This document shows positions 59,181-64,000 of a stretch of DNA of 64,000 nt, in pieces. How positions within the stretch are numbered: the stretch's first letter is position 1; each line of letters opens with the position of its first letter. Both the position numbers and the translations under genes were made by a program. The DNA comes from Sulfurimicrobium sp963741495. Its GTDB lineage: Bacteria > Pseudomonadota > Gammaproteobacteria > Burkholderiales > Sulfuricellaceae. Location: assembly GCA_963741495.1 (NCBI GenBank), contig CAVUID010000011.1:124001-188000 (forward strand), read 5' to 3'. Below the pieces are notes generated by a model. It ran no database searches. It saw only the letters and a program-made list of their open reading frames with translations, and had not been told where the DNA came from.

Positions 59181-60208
59181 GGTTTGACCCCCGCGAACTG
59201 GCTTGCTATCAGCGTACTGAGATCGATGTTTTCGTCGGCAAGAATCCCCGCGGACCGTATGAATTGTGATGTGGCTTCGATCTGGCGGCGGGAGAAACGG
59301 ACATCGCTCGCATACATGCCTGGATGGCGGGTCAGAACATCGATCAGTTCGAGTTTCTCGTCTTTGTCCTGAATATCCAGGCGGTTGATCGTGTTGATTG
59401 CGCCCGCCTTGGCCATCCATTCCAGAGATTGATTCAGCATGCGCACCATGATCTCGGCGCGTTGTGGTTCCTGGGCCAGATTTTCTGCAGAAGTGGTGAG
59501 TGCGGCGCGCAAATGCCCAGCGCCAGGAATCTTGGCCATTACCTTGGGGTCGCTAAAGTCACTGAGCACAAAACCGGCTTTTTTGCGGACCAGGCCGCTC
59601 ATGAAAGGCTCTTCGCAGAACACTGCGTCGACAGCTCCGCTGCCGAGTGCGCCAAGCTGTCCTTCCCAGTTCTGTGCCGTGGGCACCCAGCGCAGCTCGC
59701 TGGGCTTGATGCCGTTGGCGGTGAGAAAGACTTCCGTCACCTGTTGCAAATAGGTCTTGCTGGTGGCGTGATCCGACAGAAACGCCGATCGAGCGTCCCT
59801 TAAGGTCGGTGATGTTTTTGATCTGTTGGCGTAATTCGGTTCTCGCGACGATGCCGTAAGGCGGCGCCTGACCGTTCAAGGGGGCCAGCGCCAGGGCTTT
59901 TTTCCCTTTGCTATAAAAGGCATGCAACACCGTGAATGCCTGGGCGGAAAACTGGGCGTTGCCGGACAGCATATCCTCCAGTGCGCGCACCCCGCTGGGG
60001 AAATAACGGATGACCAGACGCACGCCTTCATTCTGGTCAATGCCCAGAATGGGTATCAGTTCGATGGGTAGAAAAGGCAGCGATCGGGGGCCGGGAAGGT
60101 TGATGCGTATCAGTGTTTGTGCGTCACTCGCTCTGGCGCCTCCAGCCAGAAGTTTACCAGAGGCAGGGCGGATAGCATTTTCAGGAGGTTTCTGCGCGGC
60201 AGCTTCAT
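59177..60208 (-). pseudogene. Periplasmic substrate-binding protein (NMT1/THI5-like), frameshifted twice
   Basis: Three frames must be joined. The first (from ATG 60208) holds a Tat-like signal, MKLPRRNLLKMLSALPL. Between about 60135 and 60175 the reading switches to a frame with GARASDAQTLIRINLPGPRS, through VRLVIRYFPSGVRALEDMLS and LKGRSIGVSV. At about 59785 it switches again, to ATSKTYLQQVTEVFLTANG and the rest, ending at 59177. The joined product would be about 340 residues, a normal SsuA/TauA-type binding protein. The second break can be repaired by dropping four bases (TGTC). No transporter genes are near, so it may have served as sensor for the GGDEF-EAL protein. Pseudogene or sequencing error. 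Confidence 0.75.
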
Positions 60209-60322
60209 GGCTTCTCTTTTGTCCAGGCCGCTTGCGGCGGAATGAATGGCTGCAGCTATGTTAAACTCCAAGCTATCAGAATGACAATAGACTTCAAGCA
60301 TATCCGGGTTTAAGGGAAAGAC

Positions 60323-60718
60323 ATGGCACTATCGGCAGAGCAGCAGAAACAGCTCGAATTAGCACTGAAAATGCGTTATCAGCAATTGATCAATGAAGTG
60401 CGTCAGGAACTCGGGCAGGAAGGTGAGCAGCATTTTGCCGATTTTGCCGCAGCGGGCGGTTCAGACCAGGGCGATGAGTCGGTTGCCGATGCGCTGGCGG
60501 ATATTGCCGCTGCGCGGGTGGATCGGCAGGTGAATGAAATGCGCGCCATCGAGTCGGCGCGCAAGCAGATCAAGTCAGGCGAGTATGGTATTTGCGGCGA
60601 CTGCGAAGAAGATATCCGCTTCGAGCGCTTGCTGGCTTATCCGACGGCCATGCGTTGCGTCAGTTGCCAGCAGAAGTATGAAAAAACGCACGCCAGCGAA
60701 AACACGCCTTCGATCTAG
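60323..60718 (+). CDS. DksA/TraR-family C4 zinc-finger protein
   Basis: 131 residues. N-terminal coiled coil (about 5-85) with the tip region SDQGDESVADALADIAAARV, and a C4 zinc finger ICGDCEEDIRFERLLAYPTAMRCVSCQ (Cys-x2-Cys-x17-Cys-x2-Cys), given here in two parts: ICGDCEEDIRF and AMRCVSCQQKYE. DksA-type proteins enter the RNA polymerase secondary channel; this shorter member may be a paralogue rather than the main DksA. A good AGGGAAAG ribosome-binding site. Eight bases before the ABC-F gene. Confidence 0.85.
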   Translation: MALSAEQQKQLELALKMRYQQLINEVRQELGQEGEQHFADFAAAGGSDQGDESVADALADIAAARVDRQVNEMRAIESARKQIKSGEYGICGDCEEDIRFERLLAYPTAMRCVSCQQKYEKTHASENTPSI

Positions 60719-60726
60719 GCCCTGTT

Positions 60727-62631
60727 ATGCCATTAATTCAACTCGATAAAATATCTCTCGCCTTCGGGCATGTACCCCTGCTCGACCATGCCGATCTGGT
60801 GCTGGAGCCCGGTGAACGGGTCGGCCTGATCGGTCGCAACGGCACCGGCAAATCCAGCCTGCTCAAGGTCATCGCCGGTACGGCGCAACCTGACGATGGC
60901 CGGGTGTGGCGTGCACCGGGGATGAGACTGGCCTATGTGCCACAGGAACCTGAACTCGACCCCGAACATACGGTGTTCGAAGCCGTGGCGGAGGGCTTGG
61001 GTGCCGCGCATCAGTTTCTGCTCGACTATCACGAGGTCACCCATGCCATGGGTGACCCGGATGCCGACATGGATGCCCTGCTGGCGCGCATGCACGACTT
61101 GCAGGTGGAGCTGGAAGCGCACGATGGCTGGAACATGAAGGCCCGGGTGGAAGCCACCATGAGCCGGCTTTCCCTGCCCGAAGATGTCAAGATCGGCGCC
61201 TTGTCCGGTGGCCAGAAAAAACGCGTGGCGCTGGCGCAGGCGCTGGTGATGGCGCCCGACATGCTGTTGCTGGACGAGCCCACCAACCACCTGGATCTGT
61301 CCGCAATCGAATGGCTCGAAGGCCTGCTCAACGAATTTACCGGCAGCGTGCTGTTGATCACCCACGACCGGCGCTTTCTCGATAACGTGGCAACACGCAT
61401 CGTCGAACTGGATCGCGGTTTGCTGGTGGGTTTCGATGGCAATTTCTCTGCCTACCAGATCAAGAAGCAGGAATTGCTTGAAATCGAAGCAGTGCACAAC
61501 GAGAAATTCGACAAGGTGCTGGCCCAGGAAGAGGTCTGGATTCGCAAAGGTATCCAGGCACGCCGTACCCGCAACGAAGGCCGCGTGCTGCGGCTCGAGG
61601 CCTTGCGCCGCGAGCGTGCAGCGCGCCGCGAGCGTAGCGGCACGGTCAATCTCAACGTCGATCAGGGCGAGCGCTCGGGCAAGCTGGTGGCGGAACTGGA
61701 AAACGTCAGCAAATCCTACGGCGACAAAGCCATCATTCGGGATTTCACCGGTCGCGTGATTCGCGGTGACAAGATCGGTCTGGTCGGCCCCAACGGCGCG
61801 GGAAAAAGCACCCTGCTCAAGCTCATTCTGGGTGAGTTGCAGCCGGACAGCGGCACGGTCAAGCTGGGCACCAAGATGGCCGTGGCCTATTTCGACCAGT
61901 TCCGCACCCAGCTCGACGAGGAAGCCACGCTGGCCGATACCATCAGCAAGGGCAGCGATTTCATCGAAATCGGCGGCGAACGCAAACATGTCATCAGCTA
62001 TCTGGAAGATTTTCTTTTTGCCCCGCAGCGTGCCCGTTCCCCGGTGAAATCCCTGTCCGGCGGCGAGCGCAACCGCTTGTTGCTGGCGCGCCTGTTCACC
62101 CGCCCGGCCAACGTGCTGGTGCTGGACGAGCCGACCAACGATCTCGACATCGAAACCCTGGAGCTGCTCGAATCGCTGTTGCAGGAGTACAACGGCACGG
62201 TACTGCTGGTTTCCCATGACCGGACTTTCCTCGACAATGTGGTGACCCAGGTAATCGCCTTCGAGGGCGATGGGCATTTGCAGGAATACGCGGGTGGTTA
62301 CGACGACTACGTGCGGACAAAAAAGATGCGTGAAGCCCAGGCGCAGGTGAAGCCGGAAGCGCAGCAAAAAACTGCGCCCAAGCCAGCCAAACCTGCCGCG
62401 CGAGTAAAACTGAGTTTTAATGAAAACCGCGAGCTGGAAACCTTGCCCGGCAAGATCGAAGCGCTGGAGCAGGAACAGGAACAAATCGGGACCAAGCTGG
62501 CCGACGCCGACATCTATCGCAGTGATCCGTCCGGGGCCAAGCGTTTGCAGGAGCGGGTCAGCGTGATAGAGGAAGAACTGCTCGCAGCGCTGGCGCGCTG
62601 GGAAGAACTGGAAGCGAAGCAGAGGGGGTAG
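60727..62631 (+). CDS. ABC-F ATPase (Uup-like)
   Basis: 634 residues, two ABC domains. First Walker A GLIGRNGTGKSSLLKV (about 37), signature LSGGQKKRVALAQAL; second Walker A GLVGPNGAGKSTLLKL (about 350), signature LSGGERNRLLLARL. Between them lies the linker with KVLAQEEVWIRKGIQARRTR, typical of Uup. A C-terminal coiled coil (about 560-630: LPGKIEALEQEQEQIGTKLA) should bind DNA or RNA, as in Uup. ABC-F proteins act on ribosomes; Uup affects transposon excision and ribosome assembly. Cytoplasmic. Confidence 0.93.
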   Translation: MPLIQLDKISLAFGHVPLLDHADLVLEPGERVGLIGRNGTGKSSLLKVIAGTAQPDDGRVWRAPGMRLAYVPQEPELDPEHTVFEAVAEGLGAAHQFLLDYHEVTHAMGDPDADMDALLARMHDLQVELEAHDGWNMKARVEATMSRLSLPEDVKIGALSGGQKKRVALAQALVMAPDMLLLDEPTNHLDLSAIEWLEGLLNEFTGSVLLITHDRRFLDNVATRIVELDRGLLVGFDGNFSAYQIKKQELLEIEAVHNEKFDKVLAQEEVWIRKGIQARRTRNEGRVLRLEALRRERAARRERSGTVNLNVDQGERSGKLVAELENVSKSYGDKAIIRDFTGRVIRGDKIGLVGPNGAGKSTLLKLILGELQPDSGTVKLGTKMAVAYFDQFRTQLDEEATLADTISKGSDFIEIGGERKHVISYLEDFLFAPQRARSPVKSLSGGERNRLLLARLFTRPANVLVLDEPTNDLDIETLELLESLLQEYNGTVLLVSHDRTFLDNVVTQVIAFEGDGHLQEYAGGYDDYVRTKKMREAQAQVKPEAQQKTAPKPAKPAARVKLSFNENRELETLPGKIEALEQEQEQIGTKLADADIYRSDPSGAKRLQERVSVIEEELLAALARWEELEAKQRG

Positions 62632-62634
62632 CTA

Positions 62635-62685
62635 TTGACGCATGGAGTAAAGACAGCGCACAATCTGGTCAGTTTATCTAACCAG
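62635..62685 (+). promoter_or_regulatory. Promoter and candidate operator of the Phd/VapC module
   Basis: TTGACG (62635-62640), 18 bases, CACAAT (62659-62664). Next is an inverted repeat CTGGT...ACCAG (62665-62685) at the likely transcription start, a probable site for antitoxin autorepression. Confidence 0.55.
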
Positions 62686-62702
62686 TTCGGTGCGAGGATG
62701 TC

Positions 62703-62966
62703 ATGCATTCAACCCAGTGGCAACTTCAGGATGCCAAGGCCCGATTCAGTGAGGTTGTGGAGGCTGCGATGCGCGGCGAACCTCAACATATCACTCGCCG
62801 TGGCAAAGACGCAGTGGTAGTTCTTTCGGAACAGGCTTTCGAGGCGCTGCAACACAGTGCGCAGGTCGCTGCGCCGGGCTTTGTCGCCCATCTGCTTGCT
62901 GTGCCGAAGGATGACGGGGCATTCGATCGGCTTTCCCTGACGCCGCGAGAAGTGGACTTCTCGTGA
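62703..62966 (+). CDS. Phd/YefM-family antitoxin
   Basis: 87 residues. The fold starts with WQLQDAKARFSEVVEAAMRG and PQHITRRGKDAVVVLSEQAFEAL, typical of Phd/YefM. The C-terminal tail (LSLTPREVDFS) should bind the PIN toxin. The stop overlaps the toxin GTG start as GTGA. Promoter and inverted repeat lie just upstream. Confidence 0.9.
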   Translation: MHSTQWQLQDAKARFSEVVEAAMRGEPQHITRRGKDAVVVLSEQAFEALQHSAQVAAPGFVAHLLAVPKDDGAFDRLSLTPREVDFS

Positions 62967-63367
62967 TTCTGCTCGACACAGTCGTGCTTTCCGAATTACG
63001 CAAAACGCGCCCTTCATCCCAGGTTATAACCTGGTTGACAGGTTTTCGGGACAGCGACCTGTTTCTGAGCGTGGTCAGTCTGGGCGAGATCGAACGAGGG
63101 ATCGAGAAGAAGCGACACACTGATCCGGCTTTTTCCGCTGCGCTGACCCGTTGGCTGGAGGATTTGCTGCGTCTCTATGGTGATCGTGTGTTACCCGTTA
63201 CACCCGCTATCGCCCGACGCTGGGGCAGCCTTTCTGCGCAACACGGCTACGATGGTGCCGACTTGCTTATTGCTGCAACGGGCCTGATTCACGGCTTGCA
63301 GGTTGCAACGCGGAACGTGCGCCACTTTGTGCCTCTGGGTGTTTCAGTCGTAAACCCGTTTGAATAG
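62963..63367 (+). CDS. VapC-type PIN-domain ribonuclease toxin
   Basis: 134 residues from GTG 62963. The acidic PIN active-site residues are in LLDTVVLSELRK (Asp5), SLGEIERGIEKK (Glu) and YDGADLLIAATGLIHG (Asp). The end ATRNVRHFVPLGVSVVNPFE is the usual VapC C-terminus. It should cleave tRNA or other RNA when free of the antitoxin. Complete. Confidence 0.92.
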   Translation: MILLDTVVLSELRKTRPSSQVITWLTGFRDSDLFLSVVSLGEIERGIEKKRHTDPAFSAALTRWLEDLLRLYGDRVLPVTPAIARRWGSLSAQHGYDGADLLIAATGLIHGLQVATRNVRHFVPLGVSVVNPFE

Positions 63368-63398
63368 CGTTAACACGCCCTAAAACGTAACTCACGTC

Positions 63399-64000
63399 AT
63401 GCCATCCGAATTCGATCTGATCCGCCAGTATTTTACGCGCCCCACCCCGAGCGCCTTGCTGGGTGTGGGAGACGATGCCGCCTTGCTGCAAGTCTCGCCG
63501 GGCATGGAGCTGGCCGTGTCGGTGGACATGCTGGTGGAAGGGCGGCATTTTGCACCGCAGGACGGCCCCGGCACAGTGGGGCACAAATCTCTTGCAGTGA
63601 ATCTCTCCGACATGGCCGCAATGGGCGCAAAACCGCGCTGGGCGACGCTGGCGCTGGCCTTGCCGGCTGCCGACGAAAAATGGCTGCGCGGTTTTGCCGG
63701 CGGGTTTTTCGGGCTGGCGGGCAAGTTCGGCGTCGACTTGGTCGGCGGCGATACGACGCGCGGGCCGCTCAATATCTGCATCCAGATCATGGGCGAGGTG
63801 CCGGCCGGACAGGCGCTGCGTCGTGATGGCGCAAAAGTCGGCGATGAAATCTGGGTTAGCGGCGCGCTGGGGACAGCCGCGCTGGCGCTGGCTTTTCGCC
63901 AGGGCAGGGTGGAACTGGAACAGATGGAAGCTGCCGCCTGCCTGCCCGCGCTTTATGTGCCGCAGCCGCGCGTGGAACTGGGATTGTCGCTGCGCGGTAT
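63399..64000 (+). CDS. thiL: Thiamine-monophosphate kinase, N-terminal part
   Basis: About 200 residues before the window ends. The N-terminus SEFDLIRQYFTRP and motif GVGDDAALLQVSPGMELAVS (about 22-41) are typical, with VDMLVEGRHF, NLSDMAAMGAKPRW and LVGGDTTRGPLNI. It phosphorylates thiamine monophosphate to the diphosphate cofactor. It belongs to the PurM/ThiL ATP-binding superfamily. The rest lies outside the window. Confidence 0.95.
   Translation, partial: MPSEFDLIRQYFTRPTPSALLGVGDDAALLQVSPGMELAVSVDMLVEGRHFAPQDGPGTVGHKSLAVNLSDMAAMGAKPRWATLALALPAADEKWLRGFAGGFFGLAGKFGVDLVGGDTTRGPLNICIQIMGEVPAGQALRRDGAKVGDEIWVSGALGTAALALAFRQGRVELEQMEAAACLPALYVPQPRVELGLSLRG

Noticed and set aside
60733..62484. 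583-codon frame antisense to the ABC-F gene
   Set aside because: A shadow of the GC-rich codon pattern of the real gene, which has complete ABC motifs on the other strand.

Overview
The window reads as chromosomal DNA of a betaproteobacterium, most likely in the Nitrosomonadales / sulfur- and iron-oxidiser neighbourhood. I infer this from the GC-rich codon use, the pcnB-folK-dgk-panB-panC gene order, PEP-CTERM surface proteins, a flavocytochrome-c-type sulfide dehydrogenase flavoprotein, DUF3108 proteins next to purMN, and an aryl-polyene pigment cluster. No ribosomal RNA, prophage or CRISPR array is visible. Two tRNAs are present: Leu-CAA at 17.5 kb and Arg-CCU at 56.3 kb.

Layout. 0-8.3 kb is housekeeping: purM-purN-DUF3108-DUF3108-rsmB on the minus strand, then a ferredoxin reductase, hda, a thioredoxin/HEAT protein, pcm and greB. 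The ferredoxin reductase and hda each carry an apparent one-base frameshift. 8.3-17.2 kb holds an orphan molybdopterin oxidoreductase overlapping pldA, a catalase and several small unknown genes. 17.7-36.4 kb is the main system. A XanB2-like chorismatase and panD come first, then a radical SAM enzyme. After these comes a two-directional aryl-polyene (APE, xanthomonadin-like) locus: methyltransferase, deacetylase, two acyltransferases, glycosyltransferase, ketoreductase, two dehydratases, a ketosynthase pair, MMPL exporter, LolA-like carrier, AMP ligase, COG4648 membrane protein, acyl carrier protein and a FAD enzyme with flavin-halogenase motifs. The chorismatase could supply the hydroxybenzoate starter and the FAD enzyme could halogenate the aryl head. 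A decaying toxin-antitoxin island splits the APE operon at 27.5-28.6 kb.

36.4-46.9 kb carries an antiporter, a lipoprotein, a methyltransferase, a RelBE-type module with a perfect palindromic operator, a DUF3465 protein, a transposase relic, a PEP-CTERM gene and the pan/fol/pcnB operon. 46.9-64 kb has two GGDEF-EAL proteins, a BtuCD-like transporter with a CbiM-like protein, a DUF411-like protein, a Tat-exported FccB-like flavoprotein with an ankyrin partner, a second PEP-CTERM gene, a frameshifted periplasmic binding protein, a DksA-like factor, an ABC-F ATPase, a Phd/VapC module and the start of thiL.

Three signals cut across the genes. REP-like palindromes are translated in frame inside rsmB, the ketosynthase and the MMPL exporter. 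Both PEP-CTERM genes have sigma-54-type GG-N10-GC promoters and near-identical terminators. Several one- to four-base frameshifts are concentrated at 4.6-5.0 kb and 59.8-60.2 kb, and from one sequence I cannot tell gene decay from sequencing error.
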